DNA from: Streptomyces sp. NBC_01497
GTDB lineage: Bacteria; Actinomycetota; Actinomycetes; Streptomycetales; Streptomycetaceae
Reading direction: 5' to 3'
Assembly: GCF_036250695.1 (NCBI RefSeq)
Contig: NZ_CP109427.1
Location: 2,790,001-2,854,000 of the forward strand
DNA: 64,000 bases
In this document: one piece after another, positions 1 through 8,558 of the stretch
Position numbering within the stretch: the stretch's first letter is position 1
How the letters are laid out: each line of letters opens with the position of its first letter
Made by a program: the position numbers and the translations under genes
Notes under the pieces: model-generated
Seen by the model: only the letters and a program-made list of their open reading frames with translations
Told to the model about the DNA's origin: nothing
The model's database searches: none

Positions 1-779
1 ACGTAGACCAGCGCCATGACGAAAGCGGCGAGCGCCACGGGCAGGTTGACGGCGAAGATGCCGCGCCAGCCGAAGATCCCGACGAGCAGCCCGCCGAGGG
101 TCGGACCGACCGCCGCGCTGCCCAGCCCCGCGAAGGACAGCCGGGCGAGCACGGGCCGTGGCGGCGTCCTGCCGACCCGGCGGCCCTCGTCGCGCAGCAC
201 GGACATGGCCGCCGGGTAGGCGGCGGACGTGCCGATGCCCAGCAACAGCCGGGAGAGCAGCAGCCAGCTGAAGGACGGCGCGAACGTGCCGACGATCCCG
301 GACAGGAAGACCACGGCCAGGCCGCCGAGGAAGACCCGGCGCGGGCCGAGCGAGTCGGCGAGCTTGCCGAGCACCGGCTGCGCGACGGCGCTCGCGAGGT
401 ACAGGACGGAGATCAGCCAGGCCGTGTCGGCCGCGCCGACACCGAAGTCGTGCCCGATCGACACCAGAGCCGTGGAGATCATCGTGGTGTTGAGCGGGTT
501 GAGCAGGGAGCCCATCAGCAGCGGCAGGGTCAGGCGTCCCGCGAAACCCTTCCGCGCGCCGGGACGGGACTCGGTACCCGGCCGGGTCGGCAGGGGACGT
601 CCGGCCCGGCCGGGGGCCGCACCGGAACCGGGGGCCGCGCCGGAACCGGAGGCAGCACCGGTGGGGCTCGCGCCGGTGGCGGGGTCGGTGGCGGCGGGGT
701 CAGCCGTGCTGTCGCGTGCCGGTGATGACGTGTCGTTCCCTCCGTCCGTACGGGGGTCGTGGGTGTCGGTGGTGCTCAC
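1..779 (-). CDS. MFS drug exporter, DHA2/EmrB-like (partial, 3' end outside window)
   Basis: Only the N-terminal 259 or so codons are visible; the frame stays open to the window edge. It starts with GTG at 779. The first ~60 residues are Pro/Ala/Gly/Ser-rich and probably disordered. Helix 1 follows, containing LNTTMIST, then a typical MFS pattern: a GKLADSLGPRRVF loop between helices 2 and 3, and later SRLLLGIGTSAAYPAAMSVL. The start lies 13 bases after the stop of the MarR gene on the same strand, so the two form an operon. In that arrangement the regulator usually represses the exporter in response to a toxic ligand. The substrate cannot be told from sequence. Confidence 0.85.
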   Translation of the reverse strand, partial: MSTTDTHDPRTDGGNDTSSPARDSTADPAATDPATGASPTGAASGSGAAPGSGAAPGRAGRPLPTRPGTESRPGARKGFAGRLTLPLLMGSLLNPLNTTMISTALVSIGHDFGVGAADTAWLISVLYLASAVAQPVLGKLADSLGPRRVFLGGLAVVFLSGIVGTFAPSFSWLLLSRLLLGIGTSAAYPAAMSVLRDEGRRVGRTPPRPVLARLSFAGLGSAAVGPTLGGLLVGIFGWRGIFAVNLPVALAAFVMALVY

Positions 780-792
780 AGGAGCCGTGCTC

Positions 793-1236
793 TCACTTCT
801 CGGTCAGGCGTCGCAGCAGGGCCGCCGCGGCGGCCAGGGTGCGGCGCTCGTCCGCTTCGAGTTCCTCGGCGATCACCTTTGACAGCCAGGTCTGCTTGGC
901 CGCGCGCACGCCCGCGAGGACGGTACGGCCGTGGTCGGTGACGGAGACGACGGACTGCCTGCCGTCGGTCGGGTGGGGCGTCCGTTCGATCAGGCCCTGC
1001 TCCTCCAGCACACCGAGCGTGAGGCGCATCGACTGCGGCCTGATGTGCTCGGCGCGGGCGAGGGCGGCCGTCGTGGACGGGCCGTCGTCGGTGATCCGTA
1101 CCAGCGCGGAGCGCTGGGAGGCGGTGAGCCCGGTCTCGGACGAGGTGGACCTCAGGCGACGCGACAGGAGCCCGGCGACTGCGGCGATATCCGCTGCCAC
1201 CTGTTCCGACGTGGGGTCTCCTGACGAATCGGTCAT
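793..1236 (-). CDS. MarR-family transcriptional regulator
   Basis: A 147-residue protein of the usual MarR length. The winged helix-turn-helix spans about residues 35-105. Recognition-helix residues are near 63-82 and the wing carries the family D-x-R signature (D91, R93). Flanking helices would form the dimer interface. It is the first gene of a two-gene operon with the MFS exporter downstream, so it is likely the local, ligand-responsive repressor of that exporter. The ligand is unknown. The upstream spacer (1237-1281), where its promoter and operator should lie, contains an AT-richer stretch but no obvious palindrome. Confidence 0.88.
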   Translation of the reverse strand: MTDSSGDPTSEQVAADIAAVAGLLSRRLRSTSSETGLTASQRSALVRITDDGPSTTAALARAEHIRPQSMRLTLGVLEEQGLIERTPHPTDGRQSVVSVTDHGRTVLAGVRAAKQTWLSKVIAEELEADERRTLAAAAALLRRLTEK

Positions 1237-1281
1237 GGCAACAGACTACGAAATTGACAGGGAGCCTTGCAAGTTTGCCTG

Positions 1282-1394
1282 CTGTTCCGTGCCTCACTCG
1301 GGCTGTCCCGCGCCCCGCCCGGTCTGTCCCGTGCCCCTCGGGCTGTTCCGTGCCCCTCGGGCTGTCCCCTGCCCCTCGGGCTGTTCCGTGCCCC
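1282..1394. repeat. Tandem repeat, six 19-21 bp units
   Basis: Six head-to-tail copies begin at 1282, 1303, 1324, 1343, 1362 and 1381 (the last truncated). Each begins CTGTTCC or CTGTCCC and ends CCCCTCGGG or similar. The first two units are 21 bp and the next three are 19 bp. No gene covers the array. It lies between the MarR start and the 3' end of the GH18-like gene. Confidence 0.9.
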
Positions 1395-1405
1395 GCTCCT
1401 GCCGG

Positions 1406-1497
1406 GCGGCCGGACGGGTGCCGACAGTCGGGCGGCCGGACGGGTGCCCACGGTGCGGGCGGCCGGTCGGGTGCCGACGGTCCAGGCGGCCGGACCC
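1406..1497. repeat. Tandem repeat, four 26-27 bp units
   Basis: Copies begin at 1406, 1432, 1459 and 1486, each opening GCGGCCGG and continuing with (A/T)CGGGTGCC. It directly follows the 19-21 bp array but has an unrelated unit. Two different short arrays back to back suggest replication slippage in a non-coding spacer. Confidence 0.85.
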
Positions 1498-1511
1498 TGA
1501 AGCCCGCGGCC

Positions 1512-2582
1512 TCAGCCGCGGGAGGTCGCGCCCCAGCCGTCGCGGTACGCCGCCCAGTCGCTCTCCGTGGCCGCGAAGTCGACGTACAGCGCGACGCCGA
1601 ACCGCTCACGGTGGACGTCGTCGCGGCCCAGTGCCAGCCGTACCCCGTGGATCGCGGCGGCCGGTGTCTCCGCGTACCCGTGGTGGCTCATGTCCTCCTC
1701 GCGGTAGAAGGGCAGCCCCATCAGCAGGTCCGTGCTCCGCGGCGTGACCTCCAGGGCGAGCGCGGTCTGCTGGGCCACGTAGCCCCCGTACAGCGACTCC
1801 AGCGGCATCGCCGTGTCGTAGGACATGACGGCGACCTGGTCGACGCGGCGCGCGACCTGCGCGAAGTACGCCTGCGACCACCATTTGGGGTGCCCCGTGA
1901 GCGCCCCGGCCGCCGCGTGCAGCGCGGGCAGCGGGTCGATCTGCGCCGTGGACACCGACAGGGTCGCGCCGCGCCCCCGGGTCAGGGCGTGCAGTTCGTC
2001 GAGCAGCAGCAGGAAGTCGCGGTCGCCGGAGTGCAGCGGTTCCAGGTCGAGGTGCACGCCGTCGTACCCGGCGGCGAGGACCTGCCGGGCGGAGCCGAGG
2101 ACGGCCTCACGGGTCGCGGCGCGCGACAGCCGCAGGCCGTCCGGGCCCTCGCCGGCGAGGACGTCGCCGAGCCACGCGTGCACCCTGACCCCGGGCAGCG
2201 TGCGGTGGACGGCGGCGATCAGCCACGCGGCCTTCGGGTACAGGTCCGCGGGCAGCGTCCCGTCGTGCTCCAGCGGGCCGGTGTGGACATACAGGTCCCG
2301 GATACCGGTGCCCCTGACGCGGCGGGCGAACGCGGCGAGGTCCGCGTCGTCCTTGCGGCCGTCGACCCACGCGTGCCCCATCCACACGGCGTCCCTGCCC
2401 CGGGTGCGGGTGCCGTCCTGGAGATCGCCCATGTACGTGACGCGCAGCGCGGCGCCGGCCGTGACGACCGGCACGACGACCAGCGCGGCGACCACCACAG
2501 CGATCCGCCGGGGCCACCGGGCGCGCGGACCCCGCAACGCTCGCGCCACCGCCGCCATCCGTCCCCGCCCGCGCTCCCGCAC
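1512..2582 (-). CDS. Membrane-anchored TIM-barrel protein, GH18-like
   Basis: 356 residues from a GTG at 2582 preceded by GGGGAGGGG eight bases upstream; an in-frame ATG at 2558 is the alternative. One N-terminal transmembrane segment (about 27-46) follows a run of arginines, so the body should lie outside the membrane as an anchored or secreted domain. The motif DGVHLDLEPL at about 175 resembles the beta-4 DxxDxDxE motif of glycoside hydrolase family 18, with the terminal acid kept. Other barrel-like strands are VHAWLGD and LLMGLPFY. A chitinase-like or carbohydrate-binding barrel is plausible, but substrate and activity are not shown. Confidence 0.65.
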   Translation of the reverse strand: MRERGRGRMAAVARALRGPRARWPRRIAVVVAALVVVPVVTAGAALRVTYMGDLQDGTRTRGRDAVWMGHAWVDGRKDDADLAAFARRVRGTGIRDLYVHTGPLEHDGTLPADLYPKAAWLIAAVHRTLPGVRVHAWLGDVLAGEGPDGLRLSRAATREAVLGSARQVLAAGYDGVHLDLEPLHSGDRDFLLLLDELHALTRGRGATLSVSTAQIDPLPALHAAAGALTGHPKWWSQAYFAQVARRVDQVAVMSYDTAMPLESLYGGYVAQQTALALEVTPRSTDLLMGLPFYREEDMSHHGYAETPAAAIHGVRLALGRDDVHRERFGVALYVDFAATESDWAAYRDGWGATSRG

Positions 2583-2750
2583 CGCCCGATCCCCTCCCCA
2601 GGGCGCGGCCCCGAGGCCGCGAAGGCGCTCAGCGTACGGGCGGCGCGGGAGGTCCCGGGGCGCCCGGCGGCAACCGTTGCGGGATCAGTACATGGCGTCG
2701 CGCCTGCTCCGGACCCGGTCGGCGGTGCCGGCCGCGCCCCGGCCGACGCG

Positions 2751-5336
2751 TCAGAACATACTCAGCAGCTGCTCCGCCGTCGGCTCCGAGGCGCTCGCGC
2801 CGCCCGGCAGGGCCAGCTCGAACCAGACGGTCTTGCCGCGGGGCGTGCGCCGCGAACCCCACGCGGAACTCAGCATGCCGACGAGCTGCAGACCACGCCC
2901 GCCCTCGTCCGTGTCCCGGGCGCGGCGGCGGCGCGGCTGGACCAGTCCCGCGTCCCACACCTCGCACACAAGGGTGCGATCGCGCAGCAGGCGGAGCCTG
3001 ATCTCGCCCTCGCCGTAGCGCATCGCGTTCGTGACCAGTTCGCTCACGAGCAACTCGACCGTGTCCACGAGCGGTTCGAGGTCCCAGGCGATGAGCTGGG
3101 CGCGCGCGTACTCACGGGCCCGGCCGACGGAGCGCGGCTCGCGCGGCAGCCGCCAGTCGCCGACCGCCTCGGCGGGCAGACCCTGGATACGGGCCATCAG
3201 CAGGGCGATGTCGTCCTGGCCGTGGCCGGTCTCCAGGGTGGAGAGCACATGGTCGGCGACGTCCTCCAGCGGCCGTTCCGCGTGCGCGAGCGAGGCGCGG
3301 AACGCGGTCAGTCCCTCCTCCAGCGTCTGGTCCCGGGATTCGACGAGGCCGTCGGTGTAGAGCGCGAGGAGGGAGTTCTCGGACAGCTCCACCTCGACCT
3401 GCTCGAAGGGCTCGCCGCCCACGCCGAGCGGTACCCCCGGCGGCACGTCCAGCAGGAGCGCCTTCTCGCCCGGCTCGACGAGCACGGGCGGCGGGTGGCC
3501 CGCGTTGGCGAACGTACAGCGCCGCGTGACCGGGTCGTACACCGCGTAGACGCAGGTGGCGAGGTAGACCTCGGCGAGGTCCGCGTCGCGCGCCTTGTGG
3601 GCGACCCGGGAGGCCTGCTGCGCGCCGTTGGGCGTCCCGAGGCCGTTCGCGATCTCGTCCAGCGCGCCGAGCACCTCGGCGGGCTCCAGGTCGAGCAGGG
3701 CCAGCGTCCGGACGGCGGTGCGCAGTTCCCCCATGGCGACGGCGGCGCGCAGGCCGCGGCCCATCACGTCACCCACGACGAGCGCGGTCCTGTGGCCCGG
3801 CAGTTCGATGACGTCGAACCAGTCGCCGCCGACCTCCGTCGCCGCGTTGCCCGGCAGGTACCGGCAGGCGATGTCGAGGCCGGCGGCCTCGGGGTCGCCG
3901 GGGGGCAGCAGGCTGCGCTGGAGGATCAGGGCGCGCTCGTGTTCGCGGCGGTACAGGCGCGCGTTGTCGATACAGACGGCCGCGCGGGCAGCGAGTTCCA
4001 CGGCGAGGCCGCGGTCGCGGTCGCCGAACGGTTCACTGCCCTTGGCCCGCGCGAACTGCACGAGGCCCACCACCGTGTCGTGCGCGACCATCGGCACCGC
4101 GAGCGTGGACTGCAGGAGGCTGCCCGGTTCGCCCGGTATCGACCGCACCCGCGCACTGCGCAGCGCCCCCGCGCTCTGCGAGCTGAACGGGAAGCGGTGG
4201 ACAGCGCCGACCTCGGGTGAGACATAGCCGTCGTGCCGCTCGTCGGGACCGGAGATCGGCCCGTCCGAGACGGCGCTCGCGAAGGCGACGCGGCGCAGCC
4301 GGGCCGTCCCGCCGCCGGACTCCTGCGAGGAGGCGGCCCACCGTCCGGGCGGCGCCTCCTCACCGGTCAGCAGCGACTGGTACAGGTCGACGGAGGCTAT
4401 GTCGCAGAAGTTGGGGACCGCCACGCCCAGCAGTTCGCGGGCGGTGGTCTCCAGGTCGAGCGAGTTGCCGATGCGGGCGCTCGCCTCGTTGAGCAGCGCG
4501 AGGTTGCGGCGCGCGTTCGCGGCCTCACGCGCCGCGACATGACGGTGCGTGATGTCCGTGCCGATGGCGGCGACGCCGAGCGTACGGCCGCCGCCCGCGC
4601 CCACCCGGTAGAGGTTCAGCGACCAGTGCCGGCGTTCCTGGCCACCGCCCGGCGGGGAACCGACGATCTTGAACTCGACCACGGGGTCGCCGGTGGCGAG
4701 GACCCGGCGCAGCGCGGCCTCCAGCCGGTCGGCCTCACCGAGGGGGAGGTAGTCGTGGACCGACTTGCCCCGGTGCGCCGACGCCCTGCCGCCGAACACG
4801 GTGACGAAGCGCTGGTTGACGCGCTGAACGGTCAGGTTCGTACCGAAGAGAATGAAGCCGAACGGAGATTGGCCGAAAATCGCCTGCGAAGAGGCGAGGT
4901 CGGTCTCGATCCGACGCAGCGCACGCACATCCACGACGACGCACAGCGCGCCCCGCTCGCCCTGGTCCGTCTCACTGGGCATCACATAGACCTCGGCCAG
5001 ACCGTGCTGCCGGGCGCCCGCGGCGCTCTCGGCCGACGGCAGGAGATACGGGACCAGACCCGTCCACTCCTTGCCGTCCAGGATCTCGCTGAGTTTGCGA
5101 TGGCCCTTCGCGCGGAACTCGGGAGGTACGAAGACCTCCAGCGGATCCTTGCCCCTGACCTCAGAGGCCGCGATGCCGAACAGTTCGGCCGCACGCGCGC
5201 TCCACTGGTCGATCAGGCCGTCGGGCCCGATCGAGAAGGAAGCCACCCTGATGTGCTCGTAGATGGAGCCGGGCGGGCTGCTCTGCCACACGACGTCATC
5301 GCCCGTCGTATCTGGCATCTCTGGTGTCTCGCTCAC
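2751..5336 (-). CDS. PAS/GAF SpoIIE-type PP2C phosphatase with HATPase domain
   Basis: 861 residues. In order: a PAS-like sensor (about 25-140), a second PAS (about 140-265), a GAF domain (about 275-455), a SpoIIE/PP2C phosphatase (about 477-705, with the metal-binding GGDWFDV near 503 and VVGDVMGRG after it), and a C-terminal HATPase_c domain (about 715-850, with ELVTNAMRYGEG and EGGRGLQLV). Such proteins combine the phosphatase that activates an anti-anti-sigma factor with a kinase-like domain that can inhibit it. This makes it a one-protein sensor for partner switching of a stress sigma factor. No sigma gene is adjacent. Confidence 0.92.
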   Translation of the reverse strand: MSETPEMPDTTGDDVVWQSSPPGSIYEHIRVASFSIGPDGLIDQWSARAAELFGIAASEVRGKDPLEVFVPPEFRAKGHRKLSEILDGKEWTGLVPYLLPSAESAAGARQHGLAEVYVMPSETDQGERGALCVVVDVRALRRIETDLASSQAIFGQSPFGFILFGTNLTVQRVNQRFVTVFGGRASAHRGKSVHDYLPLGEADRLEAALRRVLATGDPVVEFKIVGSPPGGGQERRHWSLNLYRVGAGGGRTLGVAAIGTDITHRHVAAREAANARRNLALLNEASARIGNSLDLETTARELLGVAVPNFCDIASVDLYQSLLTGEEAPPGRWAASSQESGGGTARLRRVAFASAVSDGPISGPDERHDGYVSPEVGAVHRFPFSSQSAGALRSARVRSIPGEPGSLLQSTLAVPMVAHDTVVGLVQFARAKGSEPFGDRDRGLAVELAARAAVCIDNARLYRREHERALILQRSLLPPGDPEAAGLDIACRYLPGNAATEVGGDWFDVIELPGHRTALVVGDVMGRGLRAAVAMGELRTAVRTLALLDLEPAEVLGALDEIANGLGTPNGAQQASRVAHKARDADLAEVYLATCVYAVYDPVTRRCTFANAGHPPPVLVEPGEKALLLDVPPGVPLGVGGEPFEQVEVELSENSLLALYTDGLVESRDQTLEEGLTAFRASLAHAERPLEDVADHVLSTLETGHGQDDIALLMARIQGLPAEAVGDWRLPREPRSVGRAREYARAQLIAWDLEPLVDTVELLVSELVTNAMRYGEGEIRLRLLRDRTLVCEVWDAGLVQPRRRRARDTDEGGRGLQLVGMLSSAWGSRRTPRGKTVWFELALPGGASASEPTAEQLLSMF

Positions 5337-5489
5337 GCGACCGTCCCCTCCAGCTCACGCACCGGACCGGCCCTGCACCGCAGTATTCAGTACCACGGGC
5401 CTGGCTGACACGGCGTTCACGATCACAGCAAGGTCTCGTTCTCTCCGGACCTGCGAGAAACCCGCTGCGACCGTCGTCCCTTGTGACTT

Positions 5490-5921
5490 CTAACCATGGA
5501 GAGGCAGCTCGAACCACACGGTCTTACCTGTCTTGCCCCGCCTCGTGCCCCAGCGACGGGCGGAACACGCCACGAGCTGAAGCCCGCGCCCGCGCTCGTC
5601 CTCCGGCCCCGGCGCCCGCTCCACGACGGGCGCCTCCGGGAGCTGGTCGGAAATCTCGACCAGGAGGACGTCCTCCTGGTCGGGCAGTGAACGCATCTCC
5701 AGCCGCATGCCGATGGGGCCGGGCGCGTAGGTCAGTGAATTGGTGACCAGTTCGCTGACCAGCAGCATCGCCATGTCCTCGACCGCCGGTGCCAGCCGCC
5801 ACGCGCGCAGGGTGTCCCGCACGTCATGGCGGGCGACACGCACGGCACCGGGCTCGGCGGGCAGAATCCACTCGGCGGACTCGTCCTCGGTGTCGATCAA
5901 CCCGACCACTTCCCACAGCAC
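5490..5921 (-). CDS. HATPase_c anti-sigma-factor-like regulator
   Basis: 143 residues, a stand-alone GHKL ATP-binding domain of the RsbW/SpoIIAB type. The N-box is SELVTNSLTYA (E57, N61) and the glycine-rich lid is ERGRGLQLV (109-117). In Streptomyces these small kinases bind sigma factors or phosphorylate STAS antagonists. It lies just upstream of the large SpoIIE phosphatase on the same strand, with 153 bases between them, so the two may act in one partner-switching pathway. Residue D91, after the strand LLVEI, is where a nucleotide-binding Asp is expected. Confidence 0.85.
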   Translation of the reverse strand: MLWEVVGLIDTEDESAEWILPAEPGAVRVARHDVRDTLRAWRLAPAVEDMAMLLVSELVTNSLTYAPGPIGMRLEMRSLPDQEDVLLVEISDQLPEAPVVERAPGPEDERGRGLQLVACSARRWGTRRGKTGKTVWFELPLHG

Positions 5922-6315
5922 GCGACGCCCCCCGCTGTCTCGTTTGTTTCGGGGATCAAACAGCCCATACCCGAAAATAGACCTAAACTACCGCTCGACG
6001 AGGCAAGGGACGACGCGAGCACCGTAGAGATACCGCTAAGAAGTCGCCACACCCCCGCTATGCGTTATGCCCGAACGACGGTCCCATACGCGCGGGCACA
6101 CCGCTGAGCGGGGGGCGCGAGGGGTGTCCGCAGGGGGCGCGCGGGGGCTCGAACGGGGGTCCGGCCGCACGGGGCGGGGCGTGCGAGGGCGGGCTCTCCT
6201 CCGAGGGCGGAGCCCGCACGGGACGCCGCACCAAGGGGACATACCGCACATTCCACGCTTTGCGCCCTCTGACGCCCCTCGTCCGGGCGCCGTTCGACCC
6301 GCTTGCCTGGTGGCG
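5922..6315. other. Intergenic region with possible promoter for the HATPase gene
   Basis: 394 bases without a convincing gene. The part next to the HATPase start (5935-6070) is clearly AT-richer than its surroundings, as expected of a promoter region. The part nearer the Nudix gene is GC-rich and featureless. Confidence 0.6.
5967..5990 (-). promoter_or_regulatory. Candidate SigB-like promoter
   Basis: Read on the minus strand, TAGT, 14 bases, then GGGTAT (5972-5967). The -10 matches the GGGTAY element of SigB-group promoters. The -35 lacks the first G of the GNNT consensus. It would start transcription about 35-40 bases before the HATPase gene. Confidence 0.3.
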
Positions 6316-6969
6316 TCAGGGCCGGACGCGACCCTCGGCACACCCCAGATCGGGACCCAGCACGGCGAGCGCCGCCACGACGGCGGGCCGGTCCGCGTCC
6401 AGCCAGTCGACACGGTCCTGATCTCGCGGACGGCACGAACTCCGGGCATCACGCGCACCGTACGAATCGGCTGAATCAGGTGAATCACTCGACATCAGCA
6501 TGCATTCCGGTTGGTCCAGATGATCCGGGCGTTCCCGATGGTTCGGTCGTTCCGGTCTTTCCGGTCGTTCCGGAGGGTCGGGATGGTCCGGATCGCACCG
6601 TCCGGCGCCGTTGTCGCGGCACACGGGGGCCGCCTGGGCCGCCGTCACCCACCGCAGTGCGTCGTGGTCCTGCAACGGGCGCGGCTCGCCCGAGACCAGG
6701 CGCACCGTCCAGACCCACAGCTCGTAGCCGCGTCCGAGCGGCCACGCTCCCGGCACGCGGGCCACCGGCTCGGTCTCGATGCCCAGTTCCTCGCGCAGTT
6801 CGCGTACGAGCGCGTCCTCGGGCCGCTCGCCCGGCTCCACCTTGCCACCCGGCAACTCCCAGCGGCCGGCCAGTTCGGGGGGCGCGCTGCGGCGGGCCGC
6901 CAGCAGGCGTCCGCCGTCGTACACGGCGCCCGCGACCACCACCGTCACCGCCGACTCTCGCTCCGTCAT
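6316..6969 (-). CDS. Nudix (MutT-like) hydrolase with repeat-derived insertion
   Basis: 217 residues from ATG at 6969. The Nudix box is complete, spanning residues 42-64 and fitting GX5EX7REUXEEXGU exactly (E48, R56, E57, E60, E61), so metal-dependent pyrophosphohydrolysis is expected. The best-known relatives (MutT/NUDT1-like) are near 135-140 residues. Here the last strand/helix block (DRVDWLDADRPAVVAALAVL, 185-204) is separated from the core (ending near ALRWVTAAQ, 112) by about 70 extra residues rich in Pro, Glu, Arg and Asp. That insertion is encoded partly by a 9-bp tandem repeat. The enzyme fold may survive, with the insertion looping out. Substrate unknown. Confidence 0.85.
   Translation of the reverse strand: MTERESAVTVVVAGAVYDGGRLLAARRSAPPELAGRWELPGGKVEPGERPEDALVRELREELGIETEPVARVPGAWPLGRGYELWVWTVRLVSGEPRPLQDHDALRWVTAAQAAPVCRDNGAGRCDPDHPDPPERPERPERPNHRERPDHLDQPECMLMSSDSPDSADSYGARDARSSCRPRDQDRVDWLDADRPAVVAALAVLGPDLGCAEGRVRP
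6506..6595. repeat. Ten-copy 9-bp tandem repeat inside the Nudix gene
   Basis: Ten consecutive 9-bp units on the plus strand, consensus TCCGGNNGN (examples TCCGGTCGT, TCCGGGCGT, TCCGGATCG). In the minus-strand reading frame they encode Pro-Glu-Arg and related tripeptides. Because the unit is a multiple of three, copy-number change keeps the frame. Confidence 0.9.
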
Positions 6970-6979
6970 GCGCCGGAGC

Positions 6980-7162
6980 CTATGACGCGTTCCGCTCCAG
7001 CCGCTCGACGCTGTAGACGGGCCCGGCATCGTGGCCGTCCAGCCTCTCGGCCATCCGCTGGGCCTCGTCCCGCGTGGCGTACCACGCGACCCGGTAGCGG
7101 TTGCCGTTGTCGTCGTCGCGTATGACCTGCCAGGGCAGCACGGCGGCTCCACCTTCGTTCAC
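6980..7162 (-). CDS. SPOR-like small protein
   Basis: 60 residues from GTG at 7162. The sequence LPWQVIRDDDNGNRYRVAWY, then ATRDEAQRMAERLDG, has the SPOR-type order of a strand carrying a YRV core, a helix and a final strand (GPVYSVERL). Short SPOR-like proteins of this kind are common and conserved in Streptomyces, with unknown role. It ends ten bases before the Nudix start on the same strand. A longer frame upstream to 7300 is glycine-rich and unlike the family, so the short start is preferred. Confidence 0.75.
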   Translation of the reverse strand: MNEGGAAVLPWQVIRDDDNGNRYRVAWYATRDEAQRMAERLDGHDAGPVYSVERLERNAS

Positions 7163-7502
7163 GGCCGCACCCCCGCCGCCACCGTCGCCGGGACGCGTAT
7201 CTCCGGACGCGTCGCGCGTCCCCAGGAAACCCCAATGCGCATATGCCGGAGCGTACGCCCGACCCTTACTCACCGGATGCGTGATTACACGAAGAGGCAA
7301 CTTCCGGCCAACAAAACACCGAAAAGTACGGGCGCGCGCGAGCCCCGTGCGCCCCTGAATACGCCCCCGAGTGCGCCGGGCACGCGCCGGTACGCGCCCC
7401 CGCCGCCGGGGCCTGCACCCGTCCGGTACGCACCACGTGCGATCCGCCGGGCACGGATGGTGACTCCGCGGGCGGCGGCACAGGTGGCCCCGGGGTCCGC
7501 GG

Positions 7503-8255
7503 CTACTTCACCGACAGGTGGTAGCCGATCCGGAACCGGTCGGCCGGCACGACCACGTCCGCCGTCTCGACCGCCCGCCCCGACGCGTAGTAGGTGCGCT
7601 CCAGGACCATCACCACATGCCCCGGCACCCCGCCGAGCGTCAGCAGTTCCTCCGCGAGGCCGGGGCGCGCCCCGACCTCCTCCAGCACGTTGTCCACGAC
7701 GATGTCGATCGCCGCCATCCGCTCGACCACCCCGCAGCCGCCGAGCGGCCCCTCCTCCGGCAGCATCACCGGCGTGCGCCCCGTGACGGCCAGGGGTTCC
7801 CACGAGGTGGAGATCATCATCGGCTCGCCCTCCGCCCGGAAGACGTAGCGCGTACGCATCACGCGGTCGCCCGCCCTGATGCCGAGCCGCGCCGCGACCT
7901 CGGGCGTCGCGTCCTCCTGCTCGCTGCGCGACTCCCAGGTCCCCCGCGCGCCCTCGTCGGCCTGCTCCTGCCGGAACGGGCTCGAACCGGTCGCGGGGCG
8001 GTAGCCGGAGCGCGCGATACGGCGCGGCACGGGTCGCTCCCGGACGTACGTCCCGGAGCCCGAGCGGCCCTCGACCAGCCCCTCCGCCATGAGCACCTTG
8101 CGCGCCTCCAGCGCGACCGTGTCGGAGACCCCGTACTCCTCGCGGATGCGGGCCTGCGAGGGAAGCCGGGTGTGCGGCGGCAGGACCCCGTCGGCGATCT
8201 TCTGACGGAGATCGCTCGCTACGCGCAGATAGGCGGGCTGCTCACCGAATGCCAC
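7503..8255 (-). CDS. GntR-family (HutC/UTRA) transcriptional regulator
   Basis: 250 residues from GTG at 8255, preceded by GAGGGAG. Residues about 8-75 form the winged HTH, with the GntR pattern LPSQARIREEYGVSDTVALEARKVLMAEGLVEGRSGSGTYV. The rest is a UTRA effector-binding domain (about 90-245) with the typical 'RTRYVFRAEGEPMMISTSWEP' region around the ligand pocket. HutC-type regulators usually sense a sugar phosphate, amino-acid derivative or similar small ligand. No metabolic operon is adjacent, so the target is unknown. It is divergent from the serpin gene. Confidence 0.9.
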   Translation of the reverse strand: MAFGEQPAYLRVASDLRQKIADGVLPPHTRLPSQARIREEYGVSDTVALEARKVLMAEGLVEGRSGSGTYVRERPVPRRIARSGYRPATGSSPFRQEQADEGARGTWESRSEQEDATPEVAARLGIRAGDRVMRTRYVFRAEGEPMMISTSWEPLAVTGRTPVMLPEEGPLGGCGVVERMAAIDIVVDNVLEEVGARPGLAEELLTLGGVPGHVVMVLERTYYASGRAVETADVVVPADRFRIGYHLSVK

Positions 8256-8558
8256 GGGCCACTCCCTCAAAGTTGACAGACAGCAACAGAGTGGCAACCG
8301 ACGGTTGACCCCCGCAAGCGTGGGCCAACGTTTCACCCGAAGTGATGAGTTGGTGACGGTGGACGCATGATCCGCAAGAGGCCCAGAATGGGCGACGACC
8401 AGCCACCCGCGGCGACGGTGCGCCCCGGTGCCGGCACGGTCCGAACCGGGCCCCCGGCACGGCCGGACCGGCGGCGGGCGAGCGGACCACCGCCGCGCGA
8501 ATACATCACAGGACGGCCGGACAGGACGACGGGCCGGCGCGACGGAAGCGGGCGACGG
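8256..8558. other. Divergent promoter region between GntR regulator and serpin
   Basis: 303 bases. The GntR-proximal 60 bases are relatively AT-rich. They include a 6-1-6 inverted repeat, annotated separately. No gene is supported here. The reading frame that runs in from 8367 has poor protein character until the serpin start. Confidence 0.6.
8295..8307. promoter_or_regulatory. Inverted repeat, possible GntR operator
   Basis: CAACCG, one base (A), CGGTTG: a perfect 6-1-6 palindrome 40 bases upstream of the GntR start. Autoregulation through such a site is usual for this family. It does not match the GT-N-TA-N-AC core often given for HutC proteins. Confidence 0.4.

Noticed and set aside
1254..4220. 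988-residue plus-strand frame over the GH18-like and SpoIIE genes
   Set aside because: It lies opposite two well-recognised minus-strand genes and has Arg/Gly/Ala-biased composition with no domain; a mirror of high-GC coding.
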